DNA of 64,000 nucleotides, taken from Spirosoma sp. KCTC 42546. GTDB lineage: Bacteria > Bacteroidota > Bacteroidia > Cytophagales > Spirosomataceae. Below the pieces are notes generated by a model. It was not told the DNA's origin. It made no database searches and saw only the letters and a program-made list of their open reading frames with translations. Both the position numbers and the translations under genes were made by a program. The stretch is from contig NZ_CP041360.1 of assembly GCF_006965485.1 (NCBI RefSeq), forward strand, positions 6,118,501 through 6,182,500, read 5' to 3'. Positions 34,958-44,266 of this stretch are shown piece by piece. Position 1 is the stretch's first letter. Each line of letters begins with the position of its first letter.

Positions 34958-37900
34958 ATGAAAAAACATCTCCTAGTCTACAACTCAGTCAGATTGGCTA
35001 TACAGGCCACTCTAAGTACCCTCCTTGTTTTAGTAACCCTACGACTATCCGCTCAAACTATCACTACGGTAGCTGGCTCTTTACTGAAAGGAGACGGTGG
35101 CCCGGCCACCAGTGCAGCCCTGAATAATCCTGCCGGTGTAGCCGTCGATGGCAGTGGGAATCTGTTTATTGCCGATCAGACGAATCACCGCATCCGTAAA
35201 GTAGCCACCGACGGTACGATTACTACCGTAGCCGGTACAGGCTCCTATGGCTACAGTGGCGATAACGGCCCCGCAATTAATGCCAACCTGGGTAATCCTT
35301 CGGGGGTAGCGGTGGATGGAACGGGCAATCTGTTTATTGCCGATCAGAGTACCCATACCGTTCGCAAAGTAGCTACCGATGGCACCATCACCACCGTAGC
35401 CGGAACGGGTACCCAGGGCTATAGTGGTGATACCGGACCAGCTGTCAATGCCAATCTGAATAGTCCCTATGGGATTGCGGTGGATGGTAGCGGCAATCTG
35501 TTTATTGCCGATCAGGCAAACCACCGCATCCGTAAAGTAGCTACCGACGGCACCATCACCACCGTAGCCGGAACGGGCACCCAAGGCTATAGTGGTGATA
35601 CCGGACCAGCTGTCAGTGCCAATCTGAGTACTCCTGCGAGTGTAATAGTAGATGGTGCTGGGAATCTGTTTATTGCCGACCTGGGAAATAATCGTATCCG
35701 TAAAGTAGCCACCGATGAGACTATTACCACCGTGGCAGGAACTGGCAGTTTTAATTTTAGTGGGGATAATGGCCCAGCTACCAGTGCAGAATTGGCCGGC
35801 CCCACGGGCGTGGTTCTCAACGGGGGGAATCTGTTTATTTCCGACCAGTCAAATAATCGCATTCGTAAAGTAGCGACCGATGGCACCATCACCACCGTAG
35901 CCGGAAACGGTACTCAGGGGTTTAGTGGAGATAATGGTCCCGCTACCAGCGCCAATCTGAGCAGTCCATCTGGTATAGCAGTGGATGGCACAGGAATCCT
36001 TTTTTTTGCCGATCAGACAAATAACCGAATCCGTAAGGTAGCCACCGACGGTACCCTTACCACGGTGGCGGGCAATGGCACAACCGACTTTAGTGGGGAT
36101 AACGGACCAGCTATCGATGCAGCCCTGAATAGCCCATCTGGTGTAGCGGTCGATGGCACAGGGAATCTGTTCATTGCCGACCGCACAAACAATCGAATCC
36201 GCAAGGTAGCTACCAATGGCACCATCACTACCGTGGCGGGTACAGGCACCTATGGTTTTAGCGGGGATAATGTGGCAGCAATCAGCGCAGATCTGGCGAA
36301 TCCAACGGGTGTGGCGGTGGACGGCAGTGGCAATCTATTCATTGCTGATGCGGGCAATCACCGTATCCGCAAGGTAGCTACCAATGGAACCATCACTACC
36401 GTAGCTGGAAACGGCACCAATAGCTTTGGTGGAGATAATGGCCCAGCCACCGATGCGGCTCTGGCGAATCCAACGGGTGTAGCGGTGGACGGCAGTGGCA
36501 ATCTATTCATTGCTGATGCGGGCAATCACCGTATCCGCAAGGTAGCTACCAATGGAACCATCACTACCGTAGCCGGAAACGGCACCAATGGCTTTAGTGG
36601 GGATAATGGTTCAGCCACCGATGCGGCCTTGACTAACCCAACGGGCGTGGCGGTGGACGGAATGGGAACTCTGTTCATTGCAGATCAGACTAACCACCGC
36701 ATTCGTAAAGTAACTACCGGTGGCACCATTACTACGGTTGCCGGTACAGGCACCAACGGATTTGATGGAGATAATGGCCCGGCCACCAGCGCTCAACTAA
36801 ATACACCTTCAGAGGTAGCGATAGATGGCAATGGCAATTTATTCATTGATGATACATTTAACCACCGCATTCGTAAGGTAACCCCCGATGGTACCATTAC
36901 TACCATAGCTGGCACTGGCTCTCAAGGGTTTAGTGGAGATAACAGTGCGGCCACCAGTGCCCAGCTAAATGCTCCATTTGGCGTAGCCGTCGATGGCACT
37001 GGCAATCTGTTCATTGCCGATCAGGCGAATAATCGTATCCGTAAGGTTAGTGCGCCAGCCAGCGTGAGTGTAAGCCCAGCCAATCCAACAGCCGTTTGCG
37101 CTGGCAGCAATTTCAGCCTTACGGCCACTGCACTTGGCTTCACTCCCGCTTCGTATTCCTGGAGCAGCCAACCCAGCGGACTAACGGCCAGTGGAGCAAC
37201 GCCCACGTTTACAGCCCCTTCTGTGGCCAACCCAACGACTTATACACTAACAGTTACCGCCACCGATGGTACGGAGACTGCAACAGCGAGTGTCACACTA
37301 TTGGTCAATGCCTTACCTGTGGCCAGCTTGACAAGCAGTGGCCCCCTGAATGCTAGTGTGACCAGCGCGACACTAACGGCGAGCGGAGGCAGTTCCTACA
37401 CGTTTGGCGGACCAGGCCTGGTAAGTCAGAACAGCGTATCCGGCACAGCACTGGTCAATGCGTCAGGAATCTACTCGGTAACCGTTACTAATAGTGCTGG
37501 TTGCACCAATATCGCTAGTGTTTCACTTACAGGTACAGATTTAACGCCTATCCTGATTTTACCCCAGGCTAATTTCCCCACAACGGGTAGCGTAGGCAAC
37601 TTCCTGGTGAATATTTTTGAAGTAAATGGGCTACCAACCTCCATGAACAATGTGACGATTACAGTGACGGCCCCTCCAGGGTATACCGTCTCATTTACCA
37701 ATGGACTCACGAGTATCGATGTATCGGGAGGTAGTGAAAACCCTGTACCTGTAGATAACCCAAACTGGTCCGTAACAAATACCGTGTCTGACCGCCAACT
37801 CACACTAACCATGGCCAATGGTGGATTTATTTCGGCGGGTGGTAAGGCCGTATTAGGTTTCAGTATGACTCGTACAACGGCGAATTCGGGCAGCTTATGC

Positions 37901-37993
37901 AATATCCAGGTGAATGTTAATGATGATGCTTCACTAACCTATGATGGCAACTTGTTAAATAATACCTACTCCCGAGTAATTAACGCCCTGTAA
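34958..37993 (+). CDS. Secreted 12-repeat NHL beta-propeller protein
   Basis: A 1011-residue exported protein. The signal peptide covers about the first 33 residues (ending RLSA). Twelve tandem repeats of about 56 residues follow (about residues 34-690). Each has the form TITTVAGTG-x-GFSGDNGPATSA-x-LxxPxGVAVDGxGNLFIADxxNHRIRKVATDG, which are NHL blades and could form two propellers. A PKD/Ig-like domain (about 695-780), a second beta domain and a DUF11-like C-terminal domain (about 865-1011) complete it. No membrane anchor is visible at the C-terminus. Possible role: extracellular binding. Function unknown. A divergent open frame that overlaps the start (34840-35127) is a shadow. Confidence 0.88.
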   Translation: MKKHLLVYNSVRLAIQATLSTLLVLVTLRLSAQTITTVAGSLLKGDGGPATSAALNNPAGVAVDGSGNLFIADQTNHRIRKVATDGTITTVAGTGSYGYSGDNGPAINANLGNPSGVAVDGTGNLFIADQSTHTVRKVATDGTITTVAGTGTQGYSGDTGPAVNANLNSPYGIAVDGSGNLFIADQANHRIRKVATDGTITTVAGTGTQGYSGDTGPAVSANLSTPASVIVDGAGNLFIADLGNNRIRKVATDETITTVAGTGSFNFSGDNGPATSAELAGPTGVVLNGGNLFISDQSNNRIRKVATDGTITTVAGNGTQGFSGDNGPATSANLSSPSGIAVDGTGILFFADQTNNRIRKVATDGTLTTVAGNGTTDFSGDNGPAIDAALNSPSGVAVDGTGNLFIADRTNNRIRKVATNGTITTVAGTGTYGFSGDNVAAISADLANPTGVAVDGSGNLFIADAGNHRIRKVATNGTITTVAGNGTNSFGGDNGPATDAALANPTGVAVDGSGNLFIADAGNHRIRKVATNGTITTVAGNGTNGFSGDNGSATDAALTNPTGVAVDGMGTLFIADQTNHRIRKVTTGGTITTVAGTGTNGFDGDNGPATSAQLNTPSEVAIDGNGNLFIDDTFNHRIRKVTPDGTITTIAGTGSQGFSGDNSAATSAQLNAPFGVAVDGTGNLFIADQANNRIRKVSAPASVSVSPANPTAVCAGSNFSLTATALGFTPASYSWSSQPSGLTASGATPTFTAPSVANPTTYTLTVTATDGTETATASVTLLVNALPVASLTSSGPLNASVTSATLTASGGSSYTFGGPGLVSQNSVSGTALVNASGIYSVTVTNSAGCTNIASVSLTGTDLTPILILPQANFPTTGSVGNFLVNIFEVNGLPTSMNNVTITVTAPPGYTVSFTNGLTSIDVSGGSENPVPVDNPNWSVTNTVSDRQLTLTMANGGFISAGGKAVLGFSMTRTTANSGSLCNIQVNVNDDASLTYDGNLLNNTYSRVINAL
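35057..37050 (+). repeat. Twelve tandem ~168-bp coding repeats (NHL units)
   Basis: The period is 168 nt. Units 8 and 9 share a near-identical stretch of about 125 nt (36300-36424 versus 36468-36592) with only about three differences, whereas other units differ at many third positions. This is a sign of recent duplication or gene conversion within the array. Confidence 0.88.
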
Positions 37994-38052
37994 ATCAGTG
38001 GGGGTCAGCCTCCGTAATCGAACTTGATTACGGAGGCTGACCCCCACTGATT
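37993..38052. terminator. Perfect 27-bp palindromic hairpin between convergent genes
   Basis: The arm 37993-38019 (AATCAGTGGGGGTCAGCCTC at its outer end) is exactly complementary to 38026-38052, with a 6-nt loop GAACTT. It begins on the last base of the NHL gene's stop codon. Its length far exceeds a usual intrinsic terminator and it has no T run. Confidence 0.85.
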
Positions 38053-38088
38053 GTATCCTCTTTTACGAACGCTCGTAAACATCACTTA

Positions 38089-39129
38089 CTATCCTTTTTT
38101 CGGGTCCAGCACAACGTGTTTAATGCGCTGGCGTTTCCAGGTATAGGTTACGTGAACAAGACCATCGGCGGTTTGAATCACGGCTGGATACGAATATTCA
38201 CCCGGTTCGTTTTCGAGAACAGCCAGGGTTTTCCAGGTTTTACCATCGTTGGAAATGGCGATATCGAGGGGTGTACGTGGCCCACTCTTACCCATAACAG
38301 GCGACGTTGGGTTATAAACCAATACCTGCCGACCATCTTTCAGGGTCACAGCATCTGTACCTGAGTTAGGATTAGGAAGGGTCGTTTTCTGCAAAGGAGA
38401 CCAGGTTTTACCATCGTCCTTCGACCAGGTTTCCAGAATGAATCCACTTCTCTGGCTACGGCAAAGAGCCTGCAATTGCCCATTTGGGTAAAACAAAATA
38501 CTTGGCTGAATTGCCCCATCATTTATTCCATCGTTGATCGGGGCTGTTTTCTGCCAGGTTTTTCCCCAATCGCTGGTTCGCTCGAAATGCACCCGCCAAT
38601 TATGATCTTCCGAGCTTGTTGGACAGAGTAAAGCGCCCGAAGCCAGTAAAACCGGCTTGTTTTTAATGGGGCCTAAAATACCATCGGGCAACCGCTCCGC
38701 AGCCGACCACGTTTTCCCTCCATCTGTTGACCGTTTCAGCAAGCCCCACCAGGTTGAGGGACTGGGACCAACTTTGTAGAATAAAATTAATTCGGCACCC
38801 GGTACCTGAAACAAAACCGGATTCCAGCAAGGCAAACGCTTGCCATCGGGTTGAACACCCGTTGCTACCTCAATGGGTGTTGTCCAGTTCGTTCCCGTTT
38901 GGCTACTCACCCAAATACCCACATCAGGATGGCGCTCATGTGTGCCTCCAAACCAGGCCGCTACCAGGCCCTTAGGCGTTTCTGCCAGGGTGGATGCATG
39001 ACACTCCGGGAAAGGAGCCTGTTCATAGATCAATTCGCTGCGAAGAATCGCCGGGTTGCCCGATTGCGCTAAAACATGGTGTGCAATCAGGAAAAAGGGA
39101 ATAATAAGAGAGAAGGATAAGGTTTTCAT
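38089..39129 (-). CDS. Exo-alpha-sialidase family (BNR/Asp-box) protein
   Basis: A protein of about 346 residues with a signal peptide (MKTLSFSLIIPFFLIAHHVLAQ). The ATG at 39129 is chosen for that reason; the frame is open further upstream. Asp-box repeats are visible as STDGGKTW, TSDWGKTW, SKDDGKTW and SNDGKTW, which identify the six-bladed sialidase/BNR propeller fold. Conserved features near the N-terminus (PFPECHASTLAETPKGLVAAWFGGTHERHPDVGIWVS) match exo-alpha-sialidase or related glycosidases. The catalytic Tyr/Glu pair cannot be assigned with certainty. It is divergent from the SGNH esterase gene, which fits a glycan-release role. Confidence 0.78.
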   Translation of the reverse strand: MKTLSFSLIIPFFLIAHHVLAQSGNPAILRSELIYEQAPFPECHASTLAETPKGLVAAWFGGTHERHPDVGIWVSSQTGTNWTTPIEVATGVQPDGKRLPCWNPVLFQVPGAELILFYKVGPSPSTWWGLLKRSTDGGKTWSAAERLPDGILGPIKNKPVLLASGALLCPTSSEDHNWRVHFERTSDWGKTWQKTAPINDGINDGAIQPSILFYPNGQLQALCRSQRSGFILETWSKDDGKTWSPLQKTTLPNPNSGTDAVTLKDGRQVLVYNPTSPVMGKSGPRTPLDIAISNDGKTWKTLAVLENEPGEYSYPAVIQTADGLVHVTYTWKRQRIKHVVLDPKKG

Positions 39130-39611
39130 ACCCCAACAATACGATAAGCTAAACAAATTAGCTAGTCGCTTTACAAACTTCATTGCAGATGAGTGCAGCA
39201 AATGGAGTTGGTAGGAATAATGGATGACAATTGTCATCCAATGCATTCATTGCCATCGGCACATTTCTTGTAATACTATAGATATGAGCCAACTAACCCT
39301 TCAAAACTAACAGGCTTATACTACAAGAATAATACCCATTAAATATACCCATAAGAGTATAGTGAATACAATTAATTTATATAAAAATCTAGATATTACT
39401 ATTTATTTAACCATTATCCATAGTCAAATCAGCTGGAATTTCTGACTAATCCTCAGCTGACAAAGAAAAAAAACAGTGTAAGCTGACATAAGCATGTTGC
39501 CAAATATCATGCCAAATCCATTAAAGCCCTAGAAGGGAAAACCGACATTAGCCCATTTTTCACCGTTTTCAGTGAATCTAAAAATTGCTTTCCACACTAA
39601 AATAGACTCAT
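39130..39611. promoter_or_regulatory. 482-bp divergent promoter region, AT-rich
   Basis: This gap separates the sialidase-family and SGNH-esterase genes, which start away from each other. It is strongly AT-rich between about 39300 and 39430. No gene was found. It should hold both promoters, and a 20-bp palindrome lies at 39221-39240. Confidence 0.6.
39221..39240. promoter_or_regulatory. Perfect 20-bp palindrome TGGATGACAATTGTCATCCA
   Basis: The sequence is exactly self-complementary without a spacer, which favours a protein dimer-binding operator over an RNA hairpin. It lies about 90-110 bp upstream of the sialidase-family ATG and about 370 bp upstream of the esterase ATG. Confidence 0.55.
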
Positions 39612-42600
39612 ATGATTAACAATTACAAAGAAGTAAACAAGGTCGCTGGAGTACGCTTATTTCTATGGCTTTTCTTGCTCATTCCGACCCTTGTTTCTGG
39701 CCAATTCCAGCTTACTTTCCCGGTATCCAGAATCGTTTTTCAGCGAGACAATTCGAATCAGGCCGCCGTTCCAGTTCATGCCGTAGTACCTTCGGCCGTC
39801 ACACAGCTTAAGGTACGGTTAGTTGTGCGGCAGGGTGGTACAACTACAGGTTGGACAACCTTTACGCCCACGAATGGTGCGGTTTCGGGCCGTGTCCTTT
39901 CTGTTCAGGGAGGCTGGTACGATCTGGAAGCCGAAGCCTTTACGGGTGCGGTGAGCCTGGGTATCAAACGAATTGAACGGGTGGGCGTTGGCGAAGTTCT
40001 ACTTGCCTCGGGCCAATCCAATGCGCAGGGTTTTCCGTATACGACGGGGGCATCTGATGATCGCGTTTCCTGCCTGAATTATTATGATGGACAAATTACC
40101 GAATCCCGCTTTCCCTTAGTGTTTAGCCACTTATCGGTTCCAACGTCGGTTGGCCCAACAAACTCGTCCTACATCTATGGTATGCTGGGCGACAAGCTTG
40201 TACAGCGGTTGGGTGTACCTGTCCTGATTTATGGATCGGGCATTGGTGGCACATCGTCCCTTCAATGGCGTCAATCGGCAGAGGGGCAGGTTATTCCGGA
40301 GAGTGCTCAATGGGACGGAGCCGATGACCTACGACCGTACCGGGCCATCAAGGCAACCTTGAATCATTATGTGCGCAGAACGGGCCTTCGGGCTATTCTT
40401 TGGCATCAGGGAGAATCCGACAAAGGCAAGCCCGCTTCAGATTATATCAGCAACATCCAAAAACTCATCGAGGTCAGTCGTCAGGACATAGGCGTTTCAA
40501 CGGTGCCCTGGGTCATTGCGCGGGCTTCCTGGATTGACGGTAGCCCTGACCCTGCTATAGTTCAGGCACAGAATCAACTGATTTCTCAGGTTCCGTATTG
40601 CTATGCAGGGCCTAATACGGATCTGTATGATAACAGCTACCGGCAGGAAGGTACTCACTTCCTGACTTCCTTTTATCCGCAACTGGCCGAACTCTGGAAT
40701 CAGGTCCTCACCACCAGTTTCTTCCAGCAGTCGCCCCCTTACACATTGCCTCAGGATGCACCCCGGATCACGGTTGGCCTGCCCCAGCCAGCCTACCAAT
40801 ATCAGGGTGGCCATTTGGTTATTCCTTTTCTTGACGAAGCGCCGGATGGCCCCGAATCAGGGGTTACCTATACAGCTCAGTTAGTTTCTTCGACTGGCCA
40901 GTTTGTCACCAATCTGGGCGTGGGAAATACCCGCCCTTTACGTGTTACGCTCCCAGATAATCTGACGGCAGGAACCTACCAAACCCGGATTGTGTCATCG
41001 GCAACATCATCTACCCTTAGCCCGCCGATTACAGTTTTTGCGCCAACCTATCCCAAAAAAATGGGCACGGGACTAACCGGGCGCTATATGAGTGGTTCCG
41101 ACCCAAATGGCCCAGCCTTATTTACGCAAGTGGATGGGCCACTGGATATGACGTGGTTTGATACAGGCCCTACTCCCTATATGCCAATCCGTGATTGGAT
41201 CATCAGCTGGACCGGTCAGGTAGAAGCTCCGGTTACAGGTACGTATACGATTAAAACCAGCTACGACGACGCCATCCGTGTCTGGATAAACGGGCAACTC
41301 GTAATTGATGATATAGCAGCTCATGCCTGGCCTTTCTACATAAAAGGACAAATTACCTTGCAGGCAAATCAGCGGTACGACATTCGGGTTGATTTGTTGC
41401 AGTACTGGTACAATGCCCAGCTCCGATTGCAATGGATTGTGCCAGGTACCACACAGGCGGTTTATATTCCAAAAGATCGGCTCTATCCATCTACAACGCC
41501 AGTGACCACATCAGGTACGTCGCTCAAAGTCGTTTTCCCAAGTCCTCGAGCTGTATTTCAGAGAAACAATGCCAACACCGGCCAAATCAATATAAAGGGA
41601 TTATGTCCAGCCCAAACCGAACGTGTTGAGATCAGGGTTTCGCCAGTAGTATCGGGTTATGGACAAAACAGCGATGCATTTGTCGTATTGGACAATCAAC
41701 CTGCTAATGGTACGTTCTCTGGCTCTGTTACGGCAACTGGTGGCTGGTATAATCTGGACATACAGGCCATTGTCCAAAATAAGGTGATCAGCCACATCCG
41801 GGTAACCCCTGTTGGCGTAGGGGAAGTGTTTGTTATTGCAGGGGAGGCTAATGCACAGGGGATTAATCCGATCCGGTCCGTTGTATCCACAACCGACGAC
41901 CGCGTAAGTAGTGTTCCTCATGTCAATTATACCGACACAACCCGGCTTCCGCTACCTCCTCAGTTCAGCACGCTGGCCGCCGATAAACCGATTGGCCCAC
42001 ACGGTAATACGGCCTGGTGCTGGAGTGAATTAGGGGATTTATTGACCACTCGGCTAAATGTGCCCGTTCTGTTTTACAACACCGCCTGGGCAGGCACAAC
42101 CGTTCGTAACTGGCGGGAAAGCATGGAGCAGGGAAATACAACTACCCTGGATGGAACCCCCATGCCAGCAGGTATGCCCTACAGTAATCTTAAACGAGTC
42201 CTGAAGGACTATGTTCCCCTGACAGGCTTACGAGCCATATTATGGCAACAGGGTGAAAGCGAGTACTACTCAAGCAACCCCCAGGCAACAAATTATGCAA
42301 CCGATTTAAAAGCGATGATTAATCGAAGTCGATCTGATGCCGGTTTTGCCCAACTTCCATGGATAGTTGCCCGAGCTTCGGTCGATAACACGACAAGCCT
42401 TTTATACCCATCCGGGAGTTACGAACCCGTTACAAATCGACAAAATGAGGTTATACAAACAACGGCACAAGTGCTGGCTGGCCCCATTACCGATACAATC
42501 CAGATACCCAGGCCCGGTGGTATTTATTTTCAGGGAACTGGTCTTACCCGATTATCTAAAGCCTGGGATACAGCCCTGACAAGTGCAGTCTGGGCAATGA

Positions 42601-43496
42601 CAAGCCTGGCAGCCCAGCCACCAACCGTAAGTGATCTTAGCCTGATAGCTCAGGCAGCCACTCGGGTAAATGCAGTAAACCAGGACATTCCCTTTAGAGT
42701 AACTGTTGTGAATGAAGGTAAAACAACTGCTACGAATGTAAAGGTGCGTAGCTTTTTACCTGATCATCTTCAATTTACGGGGAGTTCATCGATGTCTCTC
42801 GTTCAGGGTAGCCTACTAGCCTCCATTCCTAGTCTGGCCACTGGTCAACGAACTACGTTATCTTTTACAGCCCGGCCCCAGTTGCCCGGCTCTTATCAGG
42901 TAGCCAGCGAAATCGTTCGGGCTGATCAATTGGATCAGGATTCGCGACCAAATACCAGTATTAGTGATGGCGAAGATGATGCAGCCTGGGTAGACTTCCG
43001 TACACCCGAAAGCACAGCATCGGTATTTACGGTTGCCACCTCCCCAAATGCGCCAGTGTTACCTGCGGTTGTCAGTGCACAGCCCTTCGCTGATCCAAAC
43101 AAAGCTGATCTTAGTTTACGATTAATGACAAACAGTTTGGCAAGCTTGTCGAATGTGCCTATTTCCGTAAGCCTGATTGTGAAGAATACGGGCGCTTTGA
43201 CAGCGCAAAATGTGCAGATTGGTTGCCTCTTACCAGCTGGTATATCATTTATCAGCAGCCCGAACATGAGTTTGGTTAGCAACACGGTTCGCGGTACGAT
43301 AGCCAGCATTCCTGCGGGCGGGGTATCTGTACTCACATTTACCATTACGTCTACAGCAGCCGGGAACAAAGTCCTTCAGGCTCAAATCGAAGCGGCTACT
43401 CCGCTGGACCCAGACTCTACACCCAATAACGGGTTTACGAATGGGGAAGATGATATGGCCACACTAACCATCCGAGTGGGTGGGATCACGCCCTAA
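39612..43496 (+). CDS. Giant exported SGNH esterase: SASA-like, PA14, degenerate SASA-like, DUF11-like domains
   Basis: A 1294-residue exported protein with a signal peptide (residues about 10-30). The first SGNH esterase domain (about 110-380) of the sialate O-acetylesterase/SASA type has Ser136 in SGQSNAQG, a GES motif in LWHQGESDKG and a candidate catalytic His349 in EGTHF. A PA14 carbohydrate-binding domain (about 480-640) follows (GLTGRYMSGSDPN...RDWIISWTGQVEAP...DDAIRVWINGQLVIDD). A second SASA-like domain (about 650-1000) has Ala746 in place of the Ser (AGEANAQG) and Tyr972 at the His position. Two DUF11-like domains end the protein. Acetyl removal from a glycan is inferred from the family. 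Genes of a sialic-acid catabolic pathway are not present. Confidence 0.82.
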   Translation: MINNYKEVNKVAGVRLFLWLFLLIPTLVSGQFQLTFPVSRIVFQRDNSNQAAVPVHAVVPSAVTQLKVRLVVRQGGTTTGWTTFTPTNGAVSGRVLSVQGGWYDLEAEAFTGAVSLGIKRIERVGVGEVLLASGQSNAQGFPYTTGASDDRVSCLNYYDGQITESRFPLVFSHLSVPTSVGPTNSSYIYGMLGDKLVQRLGVPVLIYGSGIGGTSSLQWRQSAEGQVIPESAQWDGADDLRPYRAIKATLNHYVRRTGLRAILWHQGESDKGKPASDYISNIQKLIEVSRQDIGVSTVPWVIARASWIDGSPDPAIVQAQNQLISQVPYCYAGPNTDLYDNSYRQEGTHFLTSFYPQLAELWNQVLTTSFFQQSPPYTLPQDAPRITVGLPQPAYQYQGGHLVIPFLDEAPDGPESGVTYTAQLVSSTGQFVTNLGVGNTRPLRVTLPDNLTAGTYQTRIVSSATSSTLSPPITVFAPTYPKKMGTGLTGRYMSGSDPNGPALFTQVDGPLDMTWFDTGPTPYMPIRDWIISWTGQVEAPVTGTYTIKTSYDDAIRVWINGQLVIDDIAAHAWPFYIKGQITLQANQRYDIRVDLLQYWYNAQLRLQWIVPGTTQAVYIPKDRLYPSTTPVTTSGTSLKVVFPSPRAVFQRNNANTGQINIKGLCPAQTERVEIRVSPVVSGYGQNSDAFVVLDNQPANGTFSGSVTATGGWYNLDIQAIVQNKVISHIRVTPVGVGEVFVIAGEANAQGINPIRSVVSTTDDRVSSVPHVNYTDTTRLPLPPQFSTLAADKPIGPHGNTAWCWSELGDLLTTRLNVPVLFYNTAWAGTTVRNWRESMEQGNTTTLDGTPMPAGMPYSNLKRVLKDYVPLTGLRAILWQQGESEYYSSNPQATNYATDLKAMINRSRSDAGFAQLPWIVARASVDNTTSLLYPSGSYEPVTNRQNEVIQTTAQVLAGPITDTIQIPRPGGIYFQGTGLTRLSKAWDTALTSAVWAMTSLAAQPPTVSDLSLIAQAATRVNAVNQDIPFRVTVVNEGKTTATNVKVRSFLPDHLQFTGSSSMSLVQGSLLASIPSLATGQRTTLSFTARPQLPGSYQVASEIVRADQLDQDSRPNTSISDGEDDAAWVDFRTPESTASVFTVATSPNAPVLPAVVSAQPFADPNKADLSLRLMTNSLASLSNVPISVSLIVKNTGALTAQNVQIGCLLPAGISFISSPNMSLVSNTVRGTIASIPAGGVSVLTFTITSTAAGNKVLQAQIEAATPLDPDSTPNNGFTNGEDDMATLTIRVGGITP

Positions 43497-43516
43497 ACAA
43501 GTTTAGGGCGTGATCC
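43483..43516. terminator. 16-bp palindromic hairpin spanning the end of the esterase gene
   Basis: GGATCACGCCCTAAAC pairs exactly with GTTTAGGGCGTGATCC, with only 2 nt between. The left arm encodes the last residues of the esterase and its stop codon. It sits at the junction with the convergent LytTR gene and could stop transcription from both sides. Confidence 0.8.
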
Positions 43517-43518
43517 AT

Positions 43519-44253
43519 TTACGATCGGAGGTTGGTCAATGCTTTTTCAACGTCTTCCTTATAATTCCGGCCAATCGGAATTGGACTGCTATCTTTCGAC
43601 GAACCGGTCAACACCAATCGGTTGCGTTCGATCCGGGTGATTCGCGCAACTGCTACGATGAAGGATTTGTGGACGCGAATAAACTGGTTCCTGGGAAAAA
43701 TGTCATGCATGGCTTTAATGGAGCCTTTCAGAACAATTTTGCCGGTTGTTGTATAGATAATAGCATAATCTTTCAGCCCCTGAATATACACCACGTCATC
43801 AACAGTCAATTTGATCCGTTGCACACCACTTTTCACAAATATGGACGTCGACAAATCACTGGCAGGGTTGTCTTCCAGTCGGGCGTTTTGTTCTTTCAGG
43901 GATAAAAAATCACGAATTTTATGGATGGTCTGGACAAACCGGGGGAATGAAATGGGTTTTAGTAAAAAGTCGATAACGCCTAACTCAAACCCTTCAAATG
44001 CGTAATCGCGGTAAGCTGTTGTGAAAACTGTAATGGGCGGATGAGGCAGTATTTTCAGAAAATCAAGGCCGTTCATGCCGGGCATCTCAATGTCCAGAAA
44101 TAGTATATCAGCTTCGTGATTTTCCAGATACAAAAGCGCATCGTACGCATTGCCGAACTGGTGCACAGGCCCAATAAAATCCAATCGGCTGAGATAGCCT
44201 TCCAGCACGTCACGAGCCAGTGCCTCATCATCAATGAGTATGCAGTTTAACAT
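43519..44253 (-). CDS. LytTR-family response regulator
   Basis: A protein of about 244 residues with an N-terminal receiver (ILIDDEALARDVLEGYLSRL, phospho-acceptor Asp in LFLDIEMPGMNG, Lys in FLLKPI). The C-terminal LytTR DNA-binding domain (IFVKSGVQRIKLTVDDVVYIQGLKDYAIIYT...IRVHKSFIVAVARI) follows. The start at 44253 is chosen because MLNCILIDDEALA is the canonical receiver start; the longer frame to 44454 runs into the kinase gene. It works with the LytS-type kinase encoded immediately upstream. Target genes are unknown, but the nearby dioxygenase and TonB receptor genes are candidates. Confidence 0.9.
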   Translation of the reverse strand: MLNCILIDDEALARDVLEGYLSRLDFIGPVHQFGNAYDALLYLENHEADILFLDIEMPGMNGLDFLKILPHPPITVFTTAYRDYAFEGFELGVIDFLLKPISFPRFVQTIHKIRDFLSLKEQNARLEDNPASDLSTSIFVKSGVQRIKLTVDDVVYIQGLKDYAIIYTTTGKIVLKGSIKAMHDIFPRNQFIRVHKSFIVAVARITRIERNRLVLTGSSKDSSPIPIGRNYKEDVEKALTNLRS

Positions 44254-44266
44254 GGTAAAAAAGGAG

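Noticed and set aside
34840..35127. Open frame of 95 codons overlapping the start of the NHL protein
   Set aside because: Its second half is a shadow of the NHL gene in another frame and its first part has no recognisable features or promoter.
35057..37050. CRISPR-like repeat array
   Set aside because: The period of 168 nt, the intact reading frame and the NHL motif show coding repeats, not a CRISPR array.
37993..38052. Miniature inverted-repeat transposable element
   Set aside because: The bases flanking the palindrome show no target-site duplication and no internal sequence is present beyond a 6-nt loop.
38089..43496. Full sialic-acid utilisation locus
   Set aside because: No sialic-acid lyase, kinase, epimerase or transporter of that pathway is visible nearby; only a sialidase-family and an esterase gene are present.
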